Shown here one piece after another: positions 1 through 6,556 of a stretch of 7,303 nucleotides of DNA. The position numbers were made by a program, and so were the translations under genes. Position 1 is the first letter of the stretch. Each line of letters starts with the position of its first letter. The notes below the pieces were generated by a model. It was not told the DNA's origin and made no database searches. It saw nothing but the letters and a program-made list of their open reading frames with translations. The stretch spans positions 1 through 7,303 of the forward strand of contig JAUXEQ010000072.1 in the NCBI GenBank assembly GCA_030620455.1. The letters run 5' to 3'. Source of the stretch: a bacterium. Its GTDB lineage: Bacteria > UBP14 > UBA6098 > B30-G16.

Positions 1-1
1 C

Positions 2-187
2 ATAAACGGTGCAATATATTTTAAAGAAGCCCGATTTATTATCGAGTGCAGAAAAATTTATATTACAGATATAGATCCAGAGGGATTTGTCGATTCTTCT
101 ATCGAGAATAATTATCCTCAAAAAGATTATCATAGAATGTTTGTGGGTGAAATAGTTAATGTGATGAAAAAAATAATTGAGCAATAA
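2..187 (+). CDS. Flavin reductase family protein, C-terminal fragment
   Basis: An open frame enters from the left edge and ends at TAA 185-187, giving 61 residues; the N-terminal part lies outside the window. The fragment holds ECRKIY, then a DPEGF-like turn, an acidic IENNYP stretch, DYH and finally MFVGEIVNV. From memory, this order (E-C-R-K-I-Y, D-P-E-x-F, Y-P-x-x-D-Y-H, x-G-E-I) is what the C-terminal end of flavin reductase-like FMN-binding proteins (flavoredoxin-type split barrel) looks like. Members bind FMN and carry out NAD(P)H-linked or other redox chemistry in the cytoplasm. The FMN-binding part is not visible, so the substrate cannot be named. The gene points toward the convergent response regulator and shows no operon link to anything in view. 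The family call is fairly safe; the precise role is unknown. Confidence 0.72.
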   Translation: MNGAIYFKEARFIIECRKIYITDIDPEGFVDSSIENNYPQKDYHRMFVGEIVNVMKKIIEQ

Positions 188-260
188 AATCGAATAAATA
201 TTCATAAGATAATTGTGGTTAATAAAACAAGGACATATTGGTGGTGTACATAAACTAATT

Positions 261-288
261 TTGACCTAAGATAGTAAATAATTATACA
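261..288 (+). promoter_or_regulatory. Possible sigma70-like promoter, antisense to the response regulator
   Basis: TTGACC at 261-266 and TATACA at 283-288 are separated by 16 bp, matching TTGACA/TATAAT at 5 and 4 positions. A transcript would start near 295 and run rightward into the 3' end of the response regulator gene on the opposite strand. No + strand gene follows, so this is either a chance match in AT-rich DNA or an antisense or small-RNA promoter. There is no supporting evidence beyond the match. Confidence 0.25.
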
Positions 289-321
289 CATAGACATATA
301 AGTTAAAAATAAATTGTGTAT
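284..321 (-). repeat. Inverted repeat, 7-bp arms, after the response regulator
   Basis: ATACACA at 284-290 and TGTGTAT at 315-321 are perfect complements with a 24-nt spacer. On the - strand the hairpin would begin six bases after the response regulator stop codon, so it could act as a weak transcript end. The loop is long, the stem is AT-rich and no clear U-tract follows, so I do not call it a terminator. Confidence 0.3.
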
Positions 322-326
322 CTATT

Positions 327-710
327 CTAAATGACTACTTCTGCTGGGAGATACTCTTTTATAGCTTTTTCAAGTTCTGTAATCCTAAATGGTTTAATTA
401 AAAATTTCTGAATATTAAGAGCTTCAGAAAGAGAATGAAGCTTGTCGGTGTGAAATGCTGTAACGACAATAATAGGAATGTCGGATGATTTTCTTCGAAC
501 ACGACGAATAAAATCGAATCCACTCTCATCTGGCATGCGAATATCGGTAATAATAAGATCGAAGTCTTCCTCATTAAACTTATGAAGGGCTTCTTTTGAA
601 CTTTGGCAAGTAGTAATGCTAAGACCTATCAATACACCTAATTCTTCCATGACCAAACACCAGGTTTGCTCATCATCCACAAATAGAATCCGCGGATTTC
701 TTTTGTCCAT
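327..710 (-). CDS. Stand-alone response regulator (receiver domain only)
   Basis: This 127-residue protein is one complete CheY-like receiver domain and nothing else. The acidic pocket is V11-D12-D13-E14, the phosphoacceptor is D56 in ITDIRMP, the switch Thr is T84 in VVTAF, and the conserved Lys is K106 in the LIKPF motif. Every residue needed for phosphorylation and switching is present. There is no DNA-binding, GGDEF or other output domain after residue 121, so it should act by protein contact, as CheY or Spo0F do, or serve as a relay step. No histidine kinase lies in the window, so its partner is unknown. ATG 708-710 places VDDE at the usual distance from the N-terminus; the only ribosome-site hint is a weak AGG about nine bases upstream. 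It is transcribed divergently from the YjbQ-family gene across a 136-bp control region. Confidence 0.93.
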   Translation of the reverse strand: MDKRNPRILFVDDEQTWCLVMEELGVLIGLSITTCQSSKEALHKFNEEDFDLIITDIRMPDESGFDFIRRVRRKSSDIPIIVVTAFHTDKLHSLSEALNIQKFLIKPFRITELEKAIKEYLPAEVVI

Positions 711-735
711 AATTTTAACCTGTGCCTTATTGTTT

Positions 736-765
736 TTGGATTATCTTAAATTTTTTGTCTACAAT
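736..765 (+). promoter_or_regulatory. Candidate promoter for the YjbQ-priA pair
   Basis: TTGGAT (736-741) and TACAAT (760-765) are 18 bp apart. The -10 matches at 5 of 6 positions and the -35 mainly at its TTG. A start near 772 would give a leader of about 75 nt. The -10 overlaps the left arm of the 760-783 dyad. In DNA this AT-rich such matches arise by chance, so confidence is modest. Confidence 0.3.
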
Positions 766-783
766 TCTTCTTATAAAATTGTA
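760..783. promoter_or_regulatory. Inverted repeat 7-10-7, possible operator
   Basis: TACAATT (760-766) and AATTGTA (777-783) are perfect 7-bp inverted arms with a 10-bp spacer, 24 bp in all. Centre-to-centre arm spacing is 17 bp, somewhat more than one and a half helical turns. The left arm covers the candidate -10 of the rightward promoter, which is where a repressor site would be expected. No regulator is identified. Confidence 0.3.
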
Positions 784-790
784 TCCATTA

Positions 791-806
791 AAATTAGTTC
801 TAATTT
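791..806. promoter_or_regulatory. Near-perfect 16-bp palindrome in the YjbQ leader
   Basis: AAATTAG (791-797) and CTAATTT (800-806) are perfect inverted arms around a TT centre. The site lies about 20 bp after the candidate start and 40 bp before the YjbQ-family ATG. A 2-nt centre is too tight for a hairpin using the full arms, so a DNA-binding dimer site is more plausible than an RNA structure. It may also be chance. Confidence 0.27.
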
Positions 807-837
807 ATTAAAGAAGAATAAACATACAATAAAAAAA

Positions 838-843
838 AGAGGA
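838..843 (+). promoter_or_regulatory. Ribosome binding site fixing the YjbQ start
   Basis: AGAGGA at 838-843 sits three bases before ATG 847, at short spacing. This is the only good Shine-Dalgarno match near the start of the reading frame. It supports starting at 847 rather than at the upstream in-frame ATG at 616, which lies inside the opposite-strand response regulator gene. Confidence 0.7.
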
Positions 844-846
844 AAT

Positions 847-1263
847 ATGAAATTTTTCGACAAAACCCTGTGGTTCAATACTAATAACCGCAGAGAAATT
901 ATCCATATTAGCCGACAAATTCAGGATGTTGTGGATGAATCTGGGATTACCGAGGGTTTGTGTTATGTGGGTTCGATGCACACAACCGCAGCAGTTCTTG
1001 TCAATGACAACGAGAGTGGATTGCATTCCGATCTATTTGACCTTCTCGAAAAAATTGCTCCATATTCTGTACGAGGATATAAGCATAACCGCACAGGCGA
1101 GGACAATGCTGAGGCTCACCTTAGAGCAATGTTTTTACACCCTCAAATTATTTTGCCTGTTAGCAACGGACAACTTGTTCTGGGAACATGGCAGAGGATA
1201 TTCTACCTCGAGCTTGACGGTAAACGAAGAAAACGCCTTTTTGTTAAAGTTATAGGCGAGTAA
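847..1263 (+). CDS. yjbQ: YjbQ/UPF0047 family protein (secondary thiamine-phosphate synthase type)
   Basis: This 138-residue protein matches the usual YjbQ length of about 130-140. Family signatures run in order: M-H45-T-T-A-A-V-L-V-N53-D-N-E, then Y-K-H80-N-R-T-G-E-D-N-A-E-A-H91-L-R, then LPVSNGQLVLGTWQRIFYLE (104-122) and DGKRRKR, ending VKVIGE. The conserved His residues in these motifs are thought to form the family's active or metal site. Some members have weak thiamine-phosphate synthase activity; the physiological role is unsettled, so I would not assign a thiamine pathway here. No thi genes are visible. The protein should be cytoplasmic, with no signal or membrane segment. The reading frame stays open back to 616, but the ribosome site and family length both favour the ATG at 847. 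Its TAA overlaps the priA ATG by one base, implying coupled translation. Confidence 0.93.
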   Translation: MKFFDKTLWFNTNNRREIIHISRQIQDVVDESGITEGLCYVGSMHTTAAVLVNDNESGLHSDLFDLLEKIAPYSVRGYKHNRTGEDNAEAHLRAMFLHPQIILPVSNGQLVLGTWQRIFYLELDGKRRKRLFVKVIGE

Positions 1264-3668
1264 TGGGTAGAAATTTTTCTAAATATGCTCGAGTAGCGGT
1301 TGATGCTCCTCTTTTTAAACTATTCACTTACGGTATCCCGGAGGAGTTTCTTAAGCTAACTGCTCCCGGATGGCGTGTATTAGTTCCGTTTAGAAACCGA
1401 TTAATTTCCGGTTTTGTTATTAAAATAACTCGGCAACCGTCGATAAAGTTGGATTTGATTAAGCCTATTATAGATGTTCCAGATGATGATCCTATTTTTT
1501 CTCCAAATCTTCTAAAACTGTGTAAATTTGTTTCTGAATACTATGTTGCACCTCTCGGCGAGACCTTGGCAAACGTTCTTCCACCAGGTGTTGGTGTTAA
1601 TACTAAGCAAGTAATTTCAATGTGTGGTGTTCCAGATGTGGATATTCTCAATAATAATCAGCGAAGAATAATTAGGCTTTTGACTGATAAAACATTACCA
1701 CTATCCAAAATTTTAGAGAAGATCGGTCATAAAGGGACGATGCACAACCTGAAGAATTTAGAGAGAATGGGGCTAATAGAACGCAAATACATTTATAAAT
1801 TCCAAGCACCACCTAAAACAGTTGATGTGGCTGTTGCATCGCTGGACGTTACGGATGAAGTAATTAAAATCCTCGAAAAACATGCTCCTAAGCAAACTTC
1901 TGTGATGAGATATCTTCTTCAAAATGGAAAAACCAAATTATCTGTGCTCAGGAAGCTTTTTGGTGCATCGGCGGTTAAAGCATGCATTGACAAAGGATAT
2001 ATTCATATAGAGAAAAAAGAAATATTTCGCTCCTCTGGTGGTTGGTTGACACCAAGAAAAGAGATCAGTGAATTTACTCATTCTCAAAAAAATGCAATTA
2101 AAGAAATTTCCAAGGCTTTTGAATCCGGTGAGAAGAAACCTTTCTTGATACACGGCGTTACTGGAAGCGGGAAAACGCTTGTCTATCTGGAGATTGCAAG
2201 AATGGTTCGCTCACTTGGGAAGGGAGTCCTGGTTCTTGTGCCAGAAGTTGCTCTTACACCTCAGATGTGGGGAGCAATGAGAGACTTTTTTGGTGAGGAG
2301 GTCGCAGTTTTGCACAGCTATCTCTCGCCAGGCGAAAGAGCCGACGCATGGAGAAAGCTTCAAAAGGGGGGAATTAAGATAGCTTTGGGAGCAAGGTCGG
2401 CAATTTTCGCACCCATAACCGATACTGGTCTTATCGTGGTCGATGAGGAACAAGACTCATCATATAAACAAGCGAGAATCCCATATTATAATGCGCGTGA
2501 TTTGGCGATAATTCGAGGTAGGATAGAAAACGCATTGGTTATTTTGGGTTCTGCCACACCAAGCATCGAAAGTTACTATAACACAAAAATAGGGAAATAT
2601 CATCTTATTGAGATGCCTGAGAGAGTTCCAGGAGCAAAACTTCCAAAAGTTCACATTGTTGACATTAGAAAACTTCGCAAAGATGAGAGAATTCTCAGTC
2701 GTGTTGTTGTTGATGAGACAAAAAAAAGAGTGGATGCAGGCGAGCAGACAATTTTTTTGCTCAATAGAAGAGGATTTTCTACGAGTTTGGAGTGCGATGA
2801 ATGCGGTTATGTTCCTCGATGTCCTCACTGTGAGTTAACTCTAACGTATCACCGTGTGGGAGATGAACTTAAATGTCACTGGTGCGATTATCGAACACCT
2901 GCACCGGAAAACTGCCCAAGTTGCAATGCAGAGAACTTTAAGCATAGAGGTAAAGGCACACAGAAAATTGAGTTGGAACTTTACAAATTTGTGGATTCGG
3001 AGAGAATTTTTAGGATAGATTCTGATGCAATCAGCCAAAAAGGAGCGTTAAGAAAGCTGCTGGAAGGATTTGCGGCGAAGGAAGGCGCGGTAATTGTCGG
3101 TACTCAAATGGTGGCTAAGGGTCATGATTTTCCAAATGTAACATTGGTCGCTGTTGTCGATGCGGATATTGGGTTGGGAGTTCCGGATGTTAGGTCCTCC
3201 GAGAGGACATTTCAACTTCTTTCGCAAGTTGCTGGAAGAGCTGGAAGAGGAGAAAAACCAGGACTCGTTATTATACAAACAAGGCATCCGGAATCGCTGA
3301 CGATAAAATGTGCTGTTAATCATGATTTTAAAACTTTTTATGATTCGATAATTATTGAACGACAAAGACTTCAATATCCACCGGCATCACATCTGGTTCG
3401 AATATTAACACAAAGTAAGGATTCAAATCTTGCAGAAAAAGCACTTAGAGTTATTCACGATGAATTGATTTTGCGAAAAATAGACGGTGTAATACTTCTT
3501 TCACCGGCAAAACCTCCGTTGGCGAAGCTCAGAGATAAGTATCGTTGGCATATGTTGATTAAATCTTTGAATATTAAGCTGCTTCTTCCATTTCTGCACA
3601 GTGTACCGCAAACCGAATTTAAAAATGTTAAAATTAAAATTGATATAGATCCGTTAGATTTGATGTAA
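1263..3668 (+). CDS. priA: Primosomal protein N', replication restart helicase PriA
   Basis: This 801-residue protein has the full PriA layout. The N-terminal 3'-DNA-binding domain (about 1-110) opens with YARVAVDAPLFKLFTY and includes G-W-R-V-L-V-P-F. A winged-helix linker follows. The SF2 helicase core has Walker A GVTGSGKT (298-305), motif II DEEQ (394-397) and GSATPS (429-434). Eight zinc-binding cysteines lie at 511, 514, 520, 523, 538, 541, 551 and 554. GTQMVAKGHDF (613-623) and QVAGRAGRG (655-663) then complete the core, and the C-terminal domain begins around YPPASHLVRI. PriA recognises stalled forks and D-loops and reloads the replicative helicase. The length is slightly above the E. 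coli protein. Motif II has Gln where E. coli PriA has His (DEEH). ATG 1263 overlaps the upstream stop as TAATG, with AGG six bases before it, suggesting coupled translation. No frameshift is seen. Confidence 0.97.
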   Translation: MGRNFSKYARVAVDAPLFKLFTYGIPEEFLKLTAPGWRVLVPFRNRLISGFVIKITRQPSIKLDLIKPIIDVPDDDPIFSPNLLKLCKFVSEYYVAPLGETLANVLPPGVGVNTKQVISMCGVPDVDILNNNQRRIIRLLTDKTLPLSKILEKIGHKGTMHNLKNLERMGLIERKYIYKFQAPPKTVDVAVASLDVTDEVIKILEKHAPKQTSVMRYLLQNGKTKLSVLRKLFGASAVKACIDKGYIHIEKKEIFRSSGGWLTPRKEISEFTHSQKNAIKEISKAFESGEKKPFLIHGVTGSGKTLVYLEIARMVRSLGKGVLVLVPEVALTPQMWGAMRDFFGEEVAVLHSYLSPGERADAWRKLQKGGIKIALGARSAIFAPITDTGLIVVDEEQDSSYKQARIPYYNARDLAIIRGRIENALVILGSATPSIESYYNTKIGKYHLIEMPERVPGAKLPKVHIVDIRKLRKDERILSRVVVDETKKRVDAGEQTIFLLNRRGFSTSLECDECGYVPRCPHCELTLTYHRVGDELKCHWCDYRTPAPENCPSCNAENFKHRGKGTQKIELELYKFVDSERIFRIDSDAISQKGALRKLLEGFAAKEGAVIVGTQMVAKGHDFPNVTLVAVVDADIGLGVPDVRSSERTFQLLSQVAGRAGRGEKPGLVIIQTRHPESLTIKCAVNHDFKTFYDSIIIERQRLQYPPASHLVRILTQSKDSNLAEKALRVIHDELILRKIDGVILLSPAKPPLAKLRDKYRWHMLIKSLNIKLLLPFLHSVPQTEFKNVKIKIDIDPLDLM

Positions 3669-3732
3669 AATATTTATTATTTACTTTCCTTTGCTCGATT
3701 GTAAATTAAATTTAACTGAAACATTAAACGAT

Positions 3733-3740
3733 AGGTGGGA
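3733..3740 (+). promoter_or_regulatory. Strong ribosome binding site of the exported protein gene
   Basis: AGGTGGGA at 3733-3740 ends two bases before ATG 3743. Together with the signal peptide that begins at this Met, it fixes the start. It is one of two clear Shine-Dalgarno sites in the window, showing that this organism uses them. Confidence 0.7.
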
Positions 3741-3742
3741 TT

Positions 3743-4501
3743 ATGAAATTAAAAATTATTATTTTCGTGAGTTTCCTCTTAGCATCTTTTTTATCTGGAC
3801 AACAGGAGATTCGAAAAACCACAGAGTCTGTTTTTGTTGTCGACATGAACGGTGATATGATCCCTGATTCGATAATGGTCAAATTCGTTCCAAAGGATGA
3901 CGTATTTTCCTGGGATTTTTATCTTAAAACGTCCTTTGGAACATATTCAAAAGATGCATTCTTTTCGCCACAATATACTTCTTTCCTCGTCCGAAAAGTT
4001 AAAGATCATGGCGTATATAAGGATATGGTCATCCTTGAGACACCAAGCGGAGGTAACTGTGGAAATATTGTAATAGTTTTTATAGAAAGAAACGGTAAAA
4101 TTTTTCCACTTGAAGTTCCTGGATGTGGTGGGATGGGCATGTTCTTCGATGAGCTGATCTTCCTTTTCTGGCAGGACGGACTGGAGGGTCCGTCGCATGC
4201 AGAGAGCCCTAATATTCCAATGTTTTTCAAAGTTAATCTGAATCCTAATATTCCGATTATTGAAGACGAAACCGGGCAATTCACAACTGAAAATTTCGTT
4301 GCATTTAAATTGCAAACAGGATATTACCTTGAATTAATTCAGAACTGGAGTAAAAAACTGGAGAGGATTAATGCTGATCTTACAAGCGCAACTGGAGCCA
4401 AAAGTAAAAAGTTATTGAAGAAAGAAATCGAGGAGTGCCACAAGGAAATCAATAGGTTTAAATCGAAAATTGATGAACTAATCTGGTCTCCCGAACCCTG
4501 A
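3743..4501 (+). CDS. Exported protein of unknown function with a calcium-loop-like motif
   Basis: I do not recognise this 252-residue protein as a named family. It starts with a classical Sec signal: K2 and K4, a hydrophobic core (about 5-17), then S-G-Q-Q, with likely cleavage near residue 19. No lipobox Cys is present. Just after it lies D34-M-N36-G-D38-M-I-P-D42, resembling the DxNGDxxPD calcium loops of FG-GAP/VCBS or dockerin-type repeats, but as a single copy. A beta-rich middle (about 45-190) includes SGGNC106GN and a Gly-rich PGC128GGMGMF; the two cysteines could form a disulfide outside the cytoplasm. The last 55 residues (about 195-247) are charged and helical with heptad-like spacing, suggesting a short coiled coil, with C232 inside. 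The gene follows priA by 74 bp on the same strand with its own strong ribosome site. Export is well supported; the function is unknown. Confidence 0.85.
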   Translation: MKLKIIIFVSFLLASFLSGQQEIRKTTESVFVVDMNGDMIPDSIMVKFVPKDDVFSWDFYLKTSFGTYSKDAFFSPQYTSFLVRKVKDHGVYKDMVILETPSGGNCGNIVIVFIERNGKIFPLEVPGCGGMGMFFDELIFLFWQDGLEGPSHAESPNIPMFFKVNLNPNIPIIEDETGQFTTENFVAFKLQTGYYLELIQNWSKKLERINADLTSATGAKSKKLLKKEIEECHKEINRFKSKIDELIWSPEP

Positions 4502-4750
4502 AAAAAGGTCTGGTTCAACTTGATAGAATTATTCTTAGAATATTCGAGCATTTTGTAAACACATTATAATTGAAGAGCATTTTTAATAGAGTATGTTTTT
4601 TAATATATAAAACTGTCTGTAGTGCCATACAGTATTTCCACTAAAAAAGTATTAAATTGTGAGCTCTTCGAATTCTTTAAGGTTTTATGACTGGCACAAC
4701 TTTTCCATTTTTAACATTATTTGATAATAATATTGCACATTTCACTCGAA
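4502..4750. other. Convergent gap between the exported protein gene and lepA
   Basis: This 249-bp AT-rich region lies between two genes ending toward each other, so both terminators should be here. I see only weak AT-rich dyads: an imperfect one at 4526-4545, a 5-bp stem at 4617-4632, and a GAGCATTTT direct repeat at 4546 and 4575. None is a GC stem followed by a T-run. No RNA gene or small coding region with a ribosome site is visible. Confidence 0.45.
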
Positions 4751-6556
4751 TCATCGTTCTATGCTAAGAACAGCAAAGAAAGCCTCCTGTGGTATCTCGA
4801 CATAACCAACCATTTTCATCTTCCGTTTGCCTTCCTTTTGCTTTTCGAGTAGTTTTCTTTTTCGAGTAATATCTCCACCATAACATTTTGCCGTAACATC
4901 CTTGCGCAGCGGAGCCACCCGTGCTCGAGAAATAACTCTTTTGCCAACTGCCGCTTGAATAATGACTTCAAACATCTGCCGTGGAATGAGTTTTTTAAGT
5001 TTCGAAACTAGTTTTTGCCCCCAATGATAAGTCTCGCTGTGGTGAATTATCATCGATAGAGCATCAACCATGTCTCCATTGACAAGCACATCCAATTTAA
5101 CTAAATCATCCTTCTTATATTCGCTGAATTCATAGTCGAAGGATGCATAACCTCTTGACACAGTTTTTAGTTTGTCATAAAAATCGAAAATAATTTCCGC
5201 AAGAGGTATTTCGAATTTTAGCATAGCTCGCTTGGGGTCGACATAGTCAGATTCGAGATATACTCCTCTACGAGCCTTGACAATATCCATTATCGAACCG
5301 ATGAATTCATGAGGTGTAATTATCTCAGCGTTAATCATAGGTTCTTCAGTGTATTCAATATTTGTAGGATCGGGAAGGTCGGAAGGACGCTCTATCCATA
5401 GCGTTTCGTCTTTAGTAGTCGTTATTTTATAACGCACATTGGGAACTGTGGCAACCAAATTTAATCCAAATTCGCGATACAGTCGCTCCTGCGTAATCTC
5501 CATGTGAAGCATTCCCAGAAAGCCAGTTCTGAATCCAAATCCCAATGCTGCGGACGATTCCGGTTCATACGAGAGAGATGCATCGTTTAACTGAAGTTTT
5601 TGAAGTGCTGCACGCAAATCCTCAAAATCCTCGGGATTGGCGGGATATAACCCAGAAAAAACCATCGGTTTTGCATTATGATAACCGAGAAGAGGTTCTA
5701 TGGCTGGATTCTTTGCATTAGTTATTGTATCACCGACCCTTGCATCGCGAATCCCCTTTATATTTCCGATAACATACCCAACCTCACCAGCCACTAGTTC
5801 ATCAGTCTTTTCGAGTTTAAGTTTCAAGTAACCTAGTTCATCAACCTCGTGTTCTACCCCTGATGCCATAAGCTTTATTTTATCCTTAACCTTTATGCTT
5901 CCGTCAACAACACGTACGTAGAGTACTACACCACGATATTTATCATAGAAGGAATCGAAAATCAACGCACGTAATGGTAGCTTTAAGTTGCAAATAGGTG
6001 GCGGAGATATACGCTTTACAATTGTATTAAGAACAGCTTCAACATTTTCACCTGTTTTAGCAGAAACTTTAATTATATCATCAATATTTCCACCAAGTAT
6101 TTCTATTATCTGATCTGCAACATCATCTGGTCTAGCAGCATTCATATCAATTTTGTTAATTATCGGTATAATTTCTAAATCGTTCTCTAATGCAAGGTAT
6201 ATGTTCGATACAGTTTGTGCCTCGACCCCCTGTGTTGCATCCACGACGAGCAAAGCACCCTCGCATGCAGCCAAAGACCGTGAGACCTCGTACGAAAAGT
6301 CCACATGTCCGGGTGTATCGATAAGATTAAGTTCATATGTGTTTCCATCTGGTGCATTGTAATCTAAGTGAATGGCGTGAGCCTTAATTGTAATTCCACG
6401 TTCTCTTTCGAGTTCCATATCATCCAGAATTTGCTCGACCATTTTATCTGGTGTTACAGCACCGGTAAGCTCTAATAATCTATCCGCAAGCGTTGACTTC
6501 CCGTGATCTATATGAGCTATTATACAGAAATTTCTTATTAAATTTGGGTCTTTCAT
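4751..6556 (-). CDS. lepA: Elongation factor 4 (LepA), ribosome-associated GTPase
   Basis: This 601-residue protein has the family's normal length of about 600. GTPase motifs are all intact: G1 AHIDHGKST (14-22), switch-I ERERGITIKA (50-59), G3 DTPGHVDF (80-87), G4 NKID (134-137) and G5 SAKTG (165-169). The EF-G-like middle carries the LepA signatures LQLNDASL and the ALGFGFRTGFLGMLHMEI block. The unique C-terminal domain ends with GKRVISRARVAPLRKDVTAK, CYGGDITRKRKLLEKQKEGK and YVEIPQEAFFAVL. LepA acts on translating ribosomes, either as a proposed back-translocase or during initiation and 30S assembly; its role is still debated. ATG 6554-6556 fits the family's N-terminus, but no clear Shine-Dalgarno lies within 15 bases, unlike two other genes here. 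It is preceded by a 357-bp spacer containing hairpins. No defects are seen. Confidence 0.98.
   Translation of the reverse strand: MKDPNLIRNFCIIAHIDHGKSTLADRLLELTGAVTPDKMVEQILDDMELERERGITIKAHAIHLDYNAPDGNTYELNLIDTPGHVDFSYEVSRSLAACEGALLVVDATQGVEAQTVSNIYLALENDLEIIPIINKIDMNAARPDDVADQIIEILGGNIDDIIKVSAKTGENVEAVLNTIVKRISPPPICNLKLPLRALIFDSFYDKYRGVVLYVRVVDGSIKVKDKIKLMASGVEHEVDELGYLKLKLEKTDELVAGEVGYVIGNIKGIRDARVGDTITNAKNPAIEPLLGYHNAKPMVFSGLYPANPEDFEDLRAALQKLQLNDASLSYEPESSAALGFGFRTGFLGMLHMEITQERLYREFGLNLVATVPNVRYKITTTKDETLWIERPSDLPDPTNIEYTEEPMINAEIITPHEFIGSIMDIVKARRGVYLESDYVDPKRAMLKFEIPLAEIIFDFYDKLKTVSRGYASFDYEFSEYKKDDLVKLDVLVNGDMVDALSMIIHHSETYHWGQKLVSKLKKLIPRQMFEVIIQAAVGKRVISRARVAPLRKDVTAKCYGGDITRKRKLLEKQKEGKRKMKMVGYVEIPQEAFFAVLSIER

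Larger units (their letters stand above)
188..326. other. Convergent gap with a possible + strand promoter and inverted repeat
   Basis: This AT-rich spacer lies between the ends of two convergent genes. It holds a sigma70-like pair on the + strand and a 7-bp inverted repeat with a 24-nt spacer, both listed separately. No GC-rich hairpin followed by a T-run is present, so I cannot point to a standard intrinsic terminator for either gene. Confidence 0.5.
711..846. promoter_or_regulatory. Divergent control region between the response regulator and YjbQ-family genes
   Basis: This 136-bp AT-rich spacer lies between two genes that start away from each other, so it should hold promoters for both strands. 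It contains a candidate + strand promoter, two short dyads that could be regulator sites, and a clear ribosome site for the rightward gene, all listed separately. I could not find a convincing -35/-10 pair for the leftward gene. Confidence 0.55.

Noticed and set aside
616..846. Upstream extension of the YjbQ-family reading frame to the ATG at 616
   Set aside because: It overlaps the coding start of the opposite-strand response regulator, adds 77 residues unlike the family, and lacks a ribosome site; ATG 847 has AGAGGA and gives the normal family length.
3048..3374. 108-residue - strand frame with a Ser run inside priA
   Set aside because: It is an out-of-frame shadow of the conserved PriA helicase core; the Ser run comes from the GGAAGAG-type repeats coding GRAGRG on the other strand.
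3665..3684. GTAAA/TTTAC hairpin at the end of priA as a terminator
   Set aside because: The stem is entirely weak pairs with a bulge and has only a short mixed pyrimidine stretch after it; not convincing.
3699..3727. TTGTAA-N17-CATTAA as a promoter for the exported protein gene
   Set aside because: The -10 matches at only 3 of 6 and the transcript would start at the ribosome site itself.
4565..4570. Perfect TATAAT in the convergent gap
   Set aside because: There is no acceptable -35 at 16-18 bp and no gene follows it; expected by chance in AT-rich DNA.
4617..4632. CTGTA-loop-TACAG stem as a lepA or upstream terminator
   Set aside because: The 5-bp stem has no T-run on either strand.
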